This document shows, in pieces, positions 25,026-33,721 of a stretch of DNA of 64,000 nucleotides. The translations under genes and the position numbers were made by a program. The notes under the pieces were generated by a model. It had not been told where the DNA came from. It saw only the letters and a program-made list of their open reading frames with translations, and ran no database searches. Source of the DNA: Crossiella sp. CA-258035 (GTDB lineage Bacteria; Actinomycetota; Actinomycetes; Mycobacteriales; Pseudonocardiaceae); NCBI RefSeq assembly GCF_030064675.1, contig NZ_CP116413.1:1707001-1771000 (forward strand), given 5' to 3'. The stretch's first letter is position 1, and the number at the start of each line of letters is the position of its first letter.

Positions 25026-27138
25026 GGGGACTGACCAGACGGGTGGCGCCCGGCACGCCTGCCGGTTCTGCCGAGGGGTGCGCGGGCGGATCGTGCTGGA
25101 CCTGCACACCCAACCGGCCTGCGACCACTTCCCGCCCGCTGCCGACTCCGGCCCCGACCCGGCCTACCCGTTGCAGCTGTGGCTGTGCGAGGACTGCGGG
25201 CTGGCCCAGCTGCTCGACGACCCGACCGTGCCGGAGGAGCCGCTGGCCACCGAACCCGCGGCACTCGTGCACCAGGCCGCCGACGCGGTCCACCGGGTGG
25301 CCGCCGCCGGGCTGCTGCCGGAGGGGGCCACCGTCGCGGAGTACGGCAGCCCGCACGGCGGCTCCTGGCTGCCCCGGCTGGCCGAGCGCGGCCTGCGCCC
25401 GGTCGCCGACGGGGAGTCCGCGCAGGTGGTGCTGGACTGCTTCGGGCTCATGCACCACGCCGACCAGGCCGCCGCGGTCAAGGAGCGGGCAGACCGGCTG
25501 GAGACCGGTGGTGTGCTGCTGGTCCAGTTCCACTCGCTGGCTACCATTGTCCGATGTGGACAGTGGAACGCGTTGCGGCACGGCCACTACGCCTACTACT
25601 CGACCCCGGCGCTGGCCAGGATGCTCACCGTGGCCGGGCTGTGCCCGCGCTCGGCCTGGGTGTTCGACCTCTACGGCGGCACCGTGCTGCTGGCCGCGGT
25701 CAAGGGACCGGCCGCGCCCGACCCGGCGCTGTCCGCGTTGCTGATCGGGGAGAGCTCGCTCGGGGTCACCGATCCGGCGGTGCTGGGCGGTGTGCAGCGC
25801 CAGGTCACCGCCAGCGCGGCGGCCCTGCGCGGCTACCTGGTGGCCGCGCGTGCCGAGGGCAGGCGGGTGCTGGGCTACGGGGCCGCCTCCAGGGCGGTGG
25901 CGCTGCTCTGCGCGGCCGGGGTGGACCGGGAGCTGCTGCCCGCGGTGGCCGATGCCTCGCCGGGAAAGCAGGGACGGCGGATGCCGGGCAGCGGGGTGCC
26001 CGTGATCGCGCCGGCCCGACTGATCGAGGCCGCGCCCGATGAGGTGCTGCTCTTCCTGCCCGACCTGCTCGACGAGGTCAGGGCCGCCTATCCGGAGATC
26101 ACCGGCTGGGTCATCGCCGAACCCGAGCCACGTCCGGCCGAGCCGGTCCGCAGAGAGGAACCCCCGATGAGCGCCCCGACCGACGACCGCCCCCAGCCCG
26201 CCCCGCGACCGGCCCCGGCGCTCATCCGGAAGGTGCCCGCGCCGGTCGCGGTCGGCTTCCCGGTGCGCAACGGCAAGCCCTACCTGCAAGGCGCGCTGGA
26301 CTCGCTGCTGGCCCAGCGCGGGGTCGACTTCGAGCTGCACATCGCGGACAACTGCTCCGACGACGGCACCGAGGACATCTGCCGCGAGCTGGCGGGCAAG
26401 GACGAGCGGGTGCGCTACCTGCGGCGGGCGGAGAACGTCGGGGTCACCGCCAACCACAACATGCTGGTCCGCGAGGTGCACAGCCCCTACTTCCTGTGGG
26501 CGGCCGCCGACGACGCCTCGCACCCCGACCGGCTGCGGCTGCTGCTGGAGGCGCTGGAGAGCGACCCGTTCGCGGTGCTGTCCTTCAGCGCCGCCCGGCA
26601 GATCGACCGGGACGGGCAGACCCTGGGAGTCTGGCGCAACCCCTGCCGCACCAACCACCTGGACCCGGTGGTGCGGCTGAGCGACCTGATCGAGCTGGAA
26701 CATGAGAACTACCACTGCTACGGGCTGATGAAGCGGGAGGTGCTCCTGCGTACGCTGTTGCTGCCGCCGGTGAAGAACAACGACCGCGTCCTGGTCGCCG
26801 AACTGGCGCTGCACGGACCCTTCGCCGAGGTCGAGCAGGACCTGCTCTTCCACCGGCTGCACGAGCGCAGGCTGACCCAGAGCGTCTCCCAGCGTGACTG
26901 GTACCGGCAGCAACGCACCGACGGCCGCAAGCTGGTCCTGCCCAACGTCGAGGAGGCCGGCTGGTACCTCAAGGCGGTGCGCAACTCACCGCTGCGGGGC
27001 GCCGAGCTCGGCCGCGCGCTGTGGGCGTTGCGGCCCTGGTTCAAGGCCAACGCGGTGCCGATGGCGCGCAACGTGGCGCGGGCCGCGGTGGACGGAGCGA
27101 GAATGATCACCGGGCCGGGACGCCCGGACGATCGGTGA
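25024..27138 (+). CDS. In-frame fusion of a degenerate sugar C-methyltransferase-like protein and a GT2 glycosyltransferase
   Basis: One open frame of 704 residues. Residues 1-375 follow the C-methyltransferase fold: CRFCRG and CEDCGLAQL zinc site, then a middle domain, then VLGYGAASRAVALL. But the SAM loop is VAEYGSPHGGS instead of VxEVASNDG, and the catalytic YHEHFxYY is RHGHYAYY, so Tyr and Glu are lost and methyl transfer is doubtful. From about 382 (MSAPTDD) a GT2 follows: VAVGFPVRNGKPYLQGALDS, ADNCSDDGTE, FLWAAADD. ATG 26167 has GAGAGGA 7 nt upstream, so the glycosyltransferase may also be made alone. The start at 25024 overlaps the divergent epimerase start. Confidence 0.8.
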   Translation: MGTDQTGGARHACRFCRGVRGRIVLDLHTQPACDHFPPAADSGPDPAYPLQLWLCEDCGLAQLLDDPTVPEEPLATEPAALVHQAADAVHRVAAAGLLPEGATVAEYGSPHGGSWLPRLAERGLRPVADGESAQVVLDCFGLMHHADQAAAVKERADRLETGGVLLVQFHSLATIVRCGQWNALRHGHYAYYSTPALARMLTVAGLCPRSAWVFDLYGGTVLLAAVKGPAAPDPALSALLIGESSLGVTDPAVLGGVQRQVTASAAALRGYLVAARAEGRRVLGYGAASRAVALLCAAGVDRELLPAVADASPGKQGRRMPGSGVPVIAPARLIEAAPDEVLLFLPDLLDEVRAAYPEITGWVIAEPEPRPAEPVRREEPPMSAPTDDRPQPAPRPAPALIRKVPAPVAVGFPVRNGKPYLQGALDSLLAQRGVDFELHIADNCSDDGTEDICRELAGKDERVRYLRRAENVGVTANHNMLVREVHSPYFLWAAADDASHPDRLRLLLEALESDPFAVLSFSAARQIDRDGQTLGVWRNPCRTNHLDPVVRLSDLIELEHENYHCYGLMKREVLLRTLLLPPVKNNDRVLVAELALHGPFAEVEQDLLFHRLHERRLTQSVSQRDWYRQQRTDGRKLVLPNVEEAGWYLKAVRNSPLRGAELGRALWALRPWFKANAVPMARNVARAAVDGARMITGPGRPDDR
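26153..26169 (+). promoter_or_regulatory. Internal ribosome binding site and ATG inside the fused gene
   Basis: GAGAGGA (26153-26159) lies 7 bases before an in-frame ATG (26167-26169), exactly at the junction between the methyltransferase-like part and the glycosyltransferase part. It looks like the original start of a separate glycosyltransferase gene, kept after the upstream stop was lost. Confidence 0.6.
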
Positions 27139-27152
27139 TCGGGAGAGAGCGC

Positions 27153-27878
27153 GTGGACGCACTGGATGTCTTTCGGGTGCTGCGGCAGCGGTGGAAGCTC
27201 ACCGCCCTGCTGCTCGCCGGGCTGGTCCTGTTACTCGCGGCGGTCGCCTTCGCGGTGCCGCAGCAGTACCGGGGAACCAGCCTCACCATGGTGCTGCGCC
27301 AGTACGGCGGCCAGGACCGCAACCCCTTCGCCGCGGTGGACCGCTCGCAGGGCCAGGCCGCGGTGGTGGTGATCGCGGTGCTCAACTCGCAGCAGACCCG
27401 CAGGGAGCTGGCCGCCCAGGGCGGCACCGCGAGCCTGGAGGTCTCCAACGAGGGCGGCGGAGTGTCCACAACGGACAGTCCGTTCATCACCGTGATCGCC
27501 ACCGGGGCCAGCGAGGCCGCGGTGCGCAAGACCGGGCAGCTGGCCATGCAGCGGATCAGGGACGAGCTCAAGCGGCGGCAGGACACCCTGCTGGTGCCGG
27601 TGGAACAGCAGCTCACCCTGAACGAGGTGCTCTCGCCCAACGAGATCACCACCACCAGGGCCGCGCAGCTGCGCGCGCTGGGCCTCACCGCGGGCATCGG
27701 CCTGGTCGCGGTGGTCCTCGCCGTGGTGCTGGTGGACCGCCGCGGCAACCGGCCCAAGCCGGCCGCGCCGGAGCCCAAACCCTCGCCGCGCAAGCGGTTG
27801 CAGGACTCCGACGCCGAGGTCACCGAGCACATCCAGCGTGACCAGGTGCCCGATGTGGCCCCCCAGGAACGTCAGTGA
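27153..27878 (+). CDS. Wzz-like polysaccharide chain-length/co-polymerase membrane protein
   Basis: A 241-residue protein. A short cytoplasmic start (MDALDVFRVLRQRWKLTALL) leads into helix 1 (LLLAGLVLLLAAVAFAV), then an outer domain of about 145 residues, then helix 2 (LGLTAGIGLVAVVLAVVLV) and a basic, Pro-rich tail. This is the Wzz_N topology found in polysaccharide co-polymerases, here without a kinase domain. It probably helps set polymer length with the polymerase encoded next. GTG 27153 has GGGAGAGAG upstream. Its end overlaps the next start (GTGA). Confidence 0.85.
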   Translation: MDALDVFRVLRQRWKLTALLLAGLVLLLAAVAFAVPQQYRGTSLTMVLRQYGGQDRNPFAAVDRSQGQAAVVVIAVLNSQQTRRELAAQGGTASLEVSNEGGGVSTTDSPFITVIATGASEAAVRKTGQLAMQRIRDELKRRQDTLLVPVEQQLTLNEVLSPNEITTTRAAQLRALGLTAGIGLVAVVLAVVLVDRRGNRPKPAAPEPKPSPRKRLQDSDAEVTEHIQRDQVPDVAPQERQ

Positions 27879-29164
27879 GCATGCGGGTGGCGGCCCCGGC
27901 CGCCCCGGCACGGCGGCTGCCACCGCACCGGGTGCTGGTGGCGGCCGTGCTGCTGTTCGCGCTGCCGCAGAACCTGGTCATCGCCGGGGTCGGCGGCTCG
28001 CTCACCCCCGGCCGCCTGCTGGGCGCGCTGTGCCTGCTCTGGTGGCTGGTCGCCCGCTTCGGCGGCGGGCTCGGCCTGCGGCCCGCGCCGAACCTGGTGC
28101 GGGCCACCCTGTTCGGCGCGCTGCTGGTCTTCGCCGCGGCCAACGCGCTCGCGCTGTTCCTCGGCGTGCCGGACGACCGGCTCGGTTCGGCGGACCGGAG
28201 CACGCTGCTGTTCGCGGTGTGCACCGGCCTGGCCCTGCTGGCCTGCGACGGCCTGGACCGGCCCGGCATGCTGCGCGCGGTCTTCGGCGCGGTGGTGCTG
28301 GGCGCGACCGCCTCGGCCTGCACCGCGGGCGTGCAGTTCGCCACCAAGATCGACCTGCGCAGCTACCTGAGCTTCCCCGGCCTGAGCGCCCAGGGCCTGG
28401 GCACGGTGGACCTGGCCCGCGGCGGGCTGGAACGCGCGCTGGGCTTCGCCAACCACCCCATCGAGCTGGCCGCGGTCTGCGCCGCCGCGGTGCCGCTGGC
28501 CCTGCACCTGATCCGGCACGGCCGCCACCCGCTGCTGTGGTGGGCCTGCGCGGCGGTGCTCAGCGGCGGCATCGTGGTCAGCATCTCCCGCACCGGCCTG
28601 CTCGGCCTGGCGCTGGTCCTGCTGCTCAGCCTGCCCAGGATCGGCGGCCTGCGCTGGGGCACCGGGGTGCTGCTGCTCGGCGTCGCGGTCAGCCTGGCCG
28701 CGACCGCGGTGCCCCGGCTCTACGAGGTGCTGGCCAACACGATCCTGGGCGCCCGCACCGACAACAGCCTCACCGGCCGCCTCGACGACTACGGCTACGT
28801 GGCCGACAAGCTGGCCGCCGCGCCGTTGAGCGGTCAGGGGTTCGGCACCTACACCGCGCCGCCGCAGCCATACCTGGACAACCAGTACCTGCTGACCGCG
28901 GTCGAATCCGGCCTGCCCGGGGTGCTCGCACTCGCCGCCCTTCTGGTTTTGCCAGCCTTTCTGGCCTGGCGGACCTTCCGGCGCCCTGGCAGCATCCCGG
29001 CCGAACTGCGCGACGCCGCGTGGGCGGTGGCGACGGGACTCCTGGTGTGCACGGTGTGCTTCGCCACCTTCGACGCGCTGTCCTTCCCCCAGTTCCAGGC
29101 GCTGACCTTCCTGATGATCGGGTTGGCAGGCGCGGTCGTGACCCAAGCCGGAGGACGACGTTGA
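27875..29164 (+). CDS. O-antigen ligase/polymerase family membrane protein
   Basis: A 429-residue protein with about ten hydrophobic segments. The Wzy_C region is visible: the outer loop after GARTDNSLTGRLDDYGYVAD contains SGQGFGTYT and DNQYLLTAVESGLPGVLALA, the usual GxG and N-x-Y/H-N features of O-antigen ligases and Wzy polymerases. It should polymerise the lipid-linked repeat unit outside the membrane or ligate it to an acceptor. It lies between the Wzz-like gene and two glycosyltransferases. Confidence 0.88.
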   Translation: MSMRVAAPAAPARRLPPHRVLVAAVLLFALPQNLVIAGVGGSLTPGRLLGALCLLWWLVARFGGGLGLRPAPNLVRATLFGALLVFAAANALALFLGVPDDRLGSADRSTLLFAVCTGLALLACDGLDRPGMLRAVFGAVVLGATASACTAGVQFATKIDLRSYLSFPGLSAQGLGTVDLARGGLERALGFANHPIELAAVCAAAVPLALHLIRHGRHPLLWWACAAVLSGGIVVSISRTGLLGLALVLLLSLPRIGGLRWGTGVLLLGVAVSLAATAVPRLYEVLANTILGARTDNSLTGRLDDYGYVADKLAAAPLSGQGFGTYTAPPQPYLDNQYLLTAVESGLPGVLALAALLVLPAFLAWRTFRRPGSIPAELRDAAWAVATGLLVCTVCFATFDALSFPQFQALTFLMIGLAGAVVTQAGGRR

Positions 29165-30102
29165 GCCAGCAAATCCCAGGCGTGCTGCTGGCCGTGGTGA
29201 CCTACAACTCCGCGGCCGATCTGCCCGACTTCCTGGACGCCCTGCCCGCCGCGCTGGCCGGGGTGCCGGAGTGGCGGCTGGTGGTGGCCGACAACGCCTC
29301 CAGCGATGGAAGTCCCGAGCTGGTGGCGGAGCTGGCGCCCAAGGCGACCGTGCTGCACACCGGCGGCAACCTCGGCTACGCGGCCGGGGTGAACGCCTGC
29401 CTGGAGCTGGCCACGCCGGAAGAGGCGGTGCTGGTGCTCAACCCGGACGTGCGGCTGGAGTCCGGCGCGGTGCGCGAGCTGCTGGAGGTCTGCGCCGACC
29501 CCGCGGTGGGCATCGCCGCGCCGCTGGTGCGCAGGCCGGACGGCGCGCCGGAGGCGACCCTGCGCCGCCGCCCGACCGCGCGGCGGGTGCTGGCCGAGGC
29601 GCTGCTGGGCGCCCGCGCCGGAGCCCTCGGCGAGCAGCTGCCGCCCGGCCCGGCGCGTGAGCGGGTGGACTGGGCCAACGGGGCCGCGCTGATGATCGCG
29701 CCAGGCGTCGCGCACCGGGTCGGCCGCTGGCGCGAGGAGCTGTTCCTGTACTCCGAGGAGACCGACTACTGCCGCCGGGTCACCGACGCGGGCTGGCAGG
29801 TCCGCCAGGCCCCGCGCGCGCACGCGCTGCACCGGGGCGGGGAGTACGGCGTCTCGCCCGCGCTGTGGGCGCAGCTGGTCACCAACAAGGTGGTGCACCT
29901 GGCCACCTGGGAGTCCCGCGCCGCTGCCGCGGCCGGCTGGCTGGCCCTGGTGCTCAGCCAGGCGCTGCGGCTGCCGCTGCGCCGCGGCACGCACCTGCGC
30001 GCGTTGCGCGAGCTGCTGAGTGGACGAGCCCGGCTGCTCGCCGGGCTGCCGACCAACCCGGCCGCCACCGCCGAGGTCCGAGCACAGCTGGCGGGAAGGT
30101 GA
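29161..30102 (+). CDS. GT2 glycosyltransferase (rhamnosyltransferase-like)
   Basis: A 313-residue enzyme starting at TTG 29161, with GGAGG 6 nt upstream and a TTGA overlap with the previous stop. LLAVVTYNSAADLPDFLDAL, VVADNASSDGS, GGNLGYAAGVNACLELA and LNPDVRLESGAV (DxD-equivalent NPD) are those of the rhamnosyl/galactofuranosyl GT2 group. FLYSEETDYCRRVTDAGW is the acceptor-side acidic motif. No membrane helix except a weak one near 255-275. It adds one sugar of the repeat unit at the cytoplasmic face. Confidence 0.9.
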   Translation: MSQQIPGVLLAVVTYNSAADLPDFLDALPAALAGVPEWRLVVADNASSDGSPELVAELAPKATVLHTGGNLGYAAGVNACLELATPEEAVLVLNPDVRLESGAVRELLEVCADPAVGIAAPLVRRPDGAPEATLRRRPTARRVLAEALLGARAGALGEQLPPGPARERVDWANGAALMIAPGVAHRVGRWREELFLYSEETDYCRRVTDAGWQVRQAPRAHALHRGGEYGVSPALWAQLVTNKVVHLATWESRAAAAAGWLALVLSQALRLPLRRGTHLRALRELLSGRARLLAGLPTNPAATAEVRAQLAGR

Positions 30103-30104
30103 GC

Positions 30105-30929
30105 ATGGGCAACCGGGACTACGGGCTGCTGCCCGGCGGGGTGAAACAGGCGCTGCGCCGCACCGTCGGCCGCTACGTGGTGGGCGAGACCTGGTGGCGG
30201 GTGAAGTTCGCCGCCGAGCGGGCCGCCGCGCGCCGGGCCGAGGACGCCGAGATCGCCCGCCTGGCCACGCTGTTACCCGCCACGCCGACCGCGCTGTTCA
30301 CCGTGGCCATCCCGACCTACAAGCGGCCGGAAGCCCTGGCCCGCGCGGTGCGCAGCGCGCTCGCGCAGACCGTCACCGACCTCTCCGTGGTGGTGGTCGA
30401 CGACGGCGGTGGAGAGCTCGGCGCGCTGCCGGCGGACCCCCGGCTGACCGTGTTGTCCTTGGCGCGCAACCACCACAGCCCCGGACTGGCCCGCAACGCG
30501 GCCATCCGGCTGACCCGCTCGCCGTTCGTGGCCTTCCTCGACGACGACAACACCTGGCGCCCGCACCACCTGGAGACCGTGCTGCCCGCGCTGCGCGCCG
30601 GGGCCGGGCTGGTCTACACCGCGCTGCACCGGAGCAGGCCGGACGGGTCCACTGTGGACATCCTCGGCCGGGACTTCGACCGGCGTGCGCACGCCGACAC
30701 CGCGTGGGTGGACGTCAACGCGGTCGCCGTGCGCCGCTTCCCCGGCCTGCGCTTCGACCCGTGGGCCAGACCGGGCTGGGTGCACCCCAGGGAGGACTGG
30801 GAGTTCACGCACCGGCTCTCCGCCGCGCTGCGGGTGCGGCACCTGCCGGAGGTCACCGTGGACTACGCGGTGCACGCCGGCAGCTACTTCAGCGAGTGGA
30901 CCACCGAGGCGCTGGGAGCGGGCAAGTGA
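30105..30929 (+). CDS. GT2 glycosyltransferase
   Basis: A 274-residue enzyme. After a basic N-terminal stretch of about 60 residues the GT-A fold begins: LFTVAIPTYKRPEALARAVR, LSVVVVDDGGG, PGLARNAAIRLTRSPFVAFL then DDDNTWRPHHLE, where DDD is the metal site. GWVHPREDWEFTHRL is the catalytic-acid region. ATG 30105 has GGAAGG upstream; GTG 30099 is an alternative. The start lies two bases after the previous stop. Confidence 0.9.
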   Translation: MGNRDYGLLPGGVKQALRRTVGRYVVGETWWRVKFAAERAAARRAEDAEIARLATLLPATPTALFTVAIPTYKRPEALARAVRSALAQTVTDLSVVVVDDGGGELGALPADPRLTVLSLARNHHSPGLARNAAIRLTRSPFVAFLDDDNTWRPHHLETVLPALRAGAGLVYTALHRSRPDGSTVDILGRDFDRRAHADTAWVDVNAVAVRRFPGLRFDPWARPGWVHPREDWEFTHRLSAALRVRHLPEVTVDYAVHAGSYFSEWTTEALGAGK

Positions 30930-32410
30930 GCACGGACGGTGGCATCGGGCAGGCCGAGCTCGGCGGCCGGTTCCGCAGGGGACTGGGCCTGAGCCTGCTC
31001 AACACCCTGCTGTCCCGGCTGGGCACCTTCCTGCTCGGCGTGCTGCTGGCCAGGCTGCTCGCGCCGGAGGACTTCGGCCTCTACGCCGCCGCGCTGGTGG
31101 TGCAGATGCTGCTGCTCACCTTCAACGACCTCGGCGCGGCCGCCTCGGTGGTGCGCCACTCCGGCGACGTGCGGCCGCTGCTGCCCACCGCGTGGACGGT
31201 GGCGGTCTGCGGCGGCACCACGGCCTTCGCGCTGTGCCTGGTGGCCGCGCCCGCGCTGGCCGCGGGGCTGGGCAGCCCGCAGGCCACCGACATCGTGCGG
31301 CTGCTGGCCGCGAACGTGTTCCTGGACGGTTTCGCCGCCGTGCCGGGCGCGCTGCTGACCAGGGAGCTGCGCCAGGCCAGCAGGCTGGTGGCCGACCTCT
31401 CCGGCGTGGTGGTGAACCTGGCGCTGACCGGGGCGCTCGCGCTCTCCGGCTTCGGCGCCTGGTCGCTGGCCATCGGGCACGTCTCCGGCACCGCGGTGGT
31501 CGTGGTGGTGCTGCTGTTCGTCAGCAGGCAGTGGCCGCGGTTCGGCTTCGACCGGGAGCACTTCGGTGAGGTCGGCCGGTACGGGGTCACCGTGGTGGCC
31601 TCCGGGATGGTGATCGTGTTGTCCAACGCCGTGCCCCAGGTGGTCGCCGGCAGCATCCTCGGCGCCACCGCTCTAGGTTTCTTCTACCTGGCCAACAACG
31701 TGGCCAACTGGCCGGTCTCGATCGTCTCCACCACCCTGGAAAGGGTTGCGCTGGCAACCTTTTCCCGCGCCAGGGACCGCGGCGTGGACCTGAACCTGGC
31801 CGCCGGCGAGGTGGTCGGACTGGTCGGCATCGCGGTGCTGCCGGGCGGTCTGGCGCTGGCCATCCTGTCCGGGCCGATCGTCGAGGTGGTCTACGGCTCG
31901 GCCTGGGCGCCCGCCGCGCACGTGCTCAGCGCGCTCGCGATCGCCGCCGTGGCACGGGTTCTCACCGATCTTGCCTTCCACCTGCTGCTGGCCGTGGGCG
32001 CCCCGCTGTCCTCCGCGCTGGTGAACGTGTCCTGGCTGGTCGCGCTGGTGCCGGCGACCGTGGCCGCGGCCATGGTGTGGGGACTGGTCGGCATCGGCTG
32101 GGCGCAGGCGGTGGTCGCCTTCGTGGTCGCGGTGCCGGTGCACGCCTGGCGGCTGCACCGGGCCGGCATCTCGCTGGCCGCGCTGGCCAAGGGCCTGGCC
32201 TACCCGGCGCTGGCCGGGCTGCTCGCGGTCGCCGGACTGCTCGCCATCCGGGCCTTCGCCGACTCGCCGCTGCTGGACGTGGCCCTCGGCGCGGCACTGA
32301 CGGCCGCGGTCGTCGGGGTGGGCTGGTACACCCGGCGGCACCACATCGACCGTGCGCTGAACGGGGCAGCGGCCGATCGACCGGTCGCGACCTTCAGGGA
32401 AGGGTCTTAG
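30926..32410 (+). CDS. Wzx-type polysaccharide flippase (MOP superfamily)
   Basis: A 494-residue protein with about 12-14 hydrophobic segments. The N-terminal pattern LLNTLLSRLGTFLLGVLLAR followed by LLAPEDFGLYAAALVVQMLL is the polysaccharide_synt signature of lipid-linked repeat-unit flippases. ALGFFYLANNVANWPVSIVS fits the second half. It would turn the polyprenyl-linked oligosaccharide across the membrane to the polymerase. GTG 30926 overlaps the upstream stop (GTGA). Confidence 0.9.
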   Translation: MSTDGGIGQAELGGRFRRGLGLSLLNTLLSRLGTFLLGVLLARLLAPEDFGLYAAALVVQMLLLTFNDLGAAASVVRHSGDVRPLLPTAWTVAVCGGTTAFALCLVAAPALAAGLGSPQATDIVRLLAANVFLDGFAAVPGALLTRELRQASRLVADLSGVVVNLALTGALALSGFGAWSLAIGHVSGTAVVVVVLLFVSRQWPRFGFDREHFGEVGRYGVTVVASGMVIVLSNAVPQVVAGSILGATALGFFYLANNVANWPVSIVSTTLERVALATFSRARDRGVDLNLAAGEVVGLVGIAVLPGGLALAILSGPIVEVVYGSAWAPAAHVLSALAIAAVARVLTDLAFHLLLAVGAPLSSALVNVSWLVALVPATVAAAMVWGLVGIGWAQAVVAFVVAVPVHAWRLHRAGISLAALAKGLAYPALAGLLAVAGLLAIRAFADSPLLDVALGAALTAAVVGVGWYTRRHHIDRALNGAAADRPVATFREGS

Positions 32411-32468
32411 TCTCACAAGTTCTGGCACCCCCAGCAGGGGACAACAAACCCACACGGGAGCAAAGCTG

Positions 32469-33611
32469 ATGGGATCGAACACAGCGCGCCGACGGGGGTT
32501 GGCGGCGTCCGGGATCGCGGCGCTCTTAGCCGTGGCCGCGTGCGGAACTCCGGAGCCCGCGGCCGCCCCCTCCAGCTCGACGGAACCGTCCGTCCTCGCG
32601 GAGTCCACCTCCGTGCCCGACGAGTCGACCTCCCCGCCGCCGGCCTCGTCCGAACCGCCGCCCAGATCGTCCACCAGCAAACCGGAGCGCCAGCCCCGCC
32701 CGCCAGCCCAGCCACCAGCGCCCAGCCCGCTCAGCGAGACCAGGGGCCTGTTCGTGGACTGGGAGAGCAATGCTGCCCGCTGGGTGCGGGCGAACAAGGG
32801 CGACGGCAGGGCGCACGTGATCAACGAACGCATCGCCGCCCAGCCGATGGCCCGCTGGATCGCCGGTGACGGCGACATCCGCGGCTGGCTCGGCGCCTAC
32901 ATCCGCGCCGCGGAGAAGGAAGACCAGCTGCCCGTCGTGGTGCCGTACAACATCCCGCAGCGGGACTGCGGCAGCCACTCCGCGGGCGGCGCCGGATCGG
33001 TGGAGAACTACCGCAAGTGGGTGGAGATGGTGGCCGACACCATCGGCAAGACCCCCGCGCTGGTGGTGCTCGAACCGGACGCGCTGATCCACCTGTCCTG
33101 CCTGGACCCCACCGGCAAGCAGGAACGCCTGCGCATGCTCTCCGAGGCGGTGGCCACCCTGAGCCAGCGCGCGCCGAACGCCTGGACCTACCTCGACGGC
33201 GGTGACGGCCGGTACAACCCGCCCGGCACGCTGGCCCAGCGGCTGATCGACGCGGGGGTGAGCGGGGCGCGCGGGTTCGCGGTCAACGTGTCCAACTTCA
33301 ACACCACCGCCGAGGCGATCTCCTACGGCCGCCAGGTGCAGGCCGCGGTCTCGGCCCGCGGCGGCGGCAAACCCGGGTTCGTCATCGACGTCAGCCGCAA
33401 CGGCAACGGCTCCAACGGCGAGTGGTGCAACCCGCCCGGCCGCAAGATCGGCCAGTCGCCCGCGGTGGACGGCAGCAACCCGCAGACGCCGGACGCGCTG
33501 CTGTGGATCAAACAGCCCGGCGCCTCCGACGGCGACTGCGGCACCGGCAAGGGCACCACCTCCGGCGCCTTCGTGCCGGAACTGGCGATCAGCCTGCTCA
33601 ACGGCATGTGA
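32469..33611 (+). CDS. GH6 family glycosidase lipoprotein (endoglucanase/cellobiohydrolase-like)
   Basis: A 380-residue lipoprotein. LLAVAACGT at about 18-26 is a lipobox. A Ser/Pro/Glu-rich linker runs to about residue 92. The GH6 domain follows: FVDWESNAARWV, LPVVVPYNIPQRDCGSHSAG (the Asp of RDC is the general acid), ALVVLEPDALIHL and NVSNFNTTAEAI then FVIDVSRNGNGSNGEWCNPP. GH6 enzymes cut beta-1,4-glucan with inversion. Placed at the end of an exopolysaccharide operon, it may trim or release the polymer, as hydrolases in cellulose-like synthesis loci do. Confidence 0.9.
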   Translation: MGSNTARRRGLAASGIAALLAVAACGTPEPAAAPSSSTEPSVLAESTSVPDESTSPPPASSEPPPRSSTSKPERQPRPPAQPPAPSPLSETRGLFVDWESNAARWVRANKGDGRAHVINERIAAQPMARWIAGDGDIRGWLGAYIRAAEKEDQLPVVVPYNIPQRDCGSHSAGGAGSVENYRKWVEMVADTIGKTPALVVLEPDALIHLSCLDPTGKQERLRMLSEAVATLSQRAPNAWTYLDGGDGRYNPPGTLAQRLIDAGVSGARGFAVNVSNFNTTAEAISYGRQVQAAVSARGGGKPGFVIDVSRNGNGSNGEWCNPPGRKIGQSPAVDGSNPQTPDALLWIKQPGASDGDCGTGKGTTSGAFVPELAISLLNGM

Positions 33612-33664
33612 ACCGGGTTCGGGCCACCGGGATGGGTCGCGCCATCCCGTCGGCCGGCCCCGGC

Positions 33665-33683
33665 GTACCAGTTCGGCCAACAC
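33665..33683. repeat. Single dispersed copy of the 19-bp repeat
   Basis: GTACCAGTTCGGCCAACAC differs by one base from the copies at 24397 and 24419. It lies in the 110-base gap between the GH6 gene and the DUF1707 gene and is followed by a short inverted partial copy (GGGTTGGCC). Confidence 0.85.
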
Positions 33684-33721
33684 CCGGCATCGGGTTGGCC
33701 TCTGCTACTAGCCTGGCAGGC

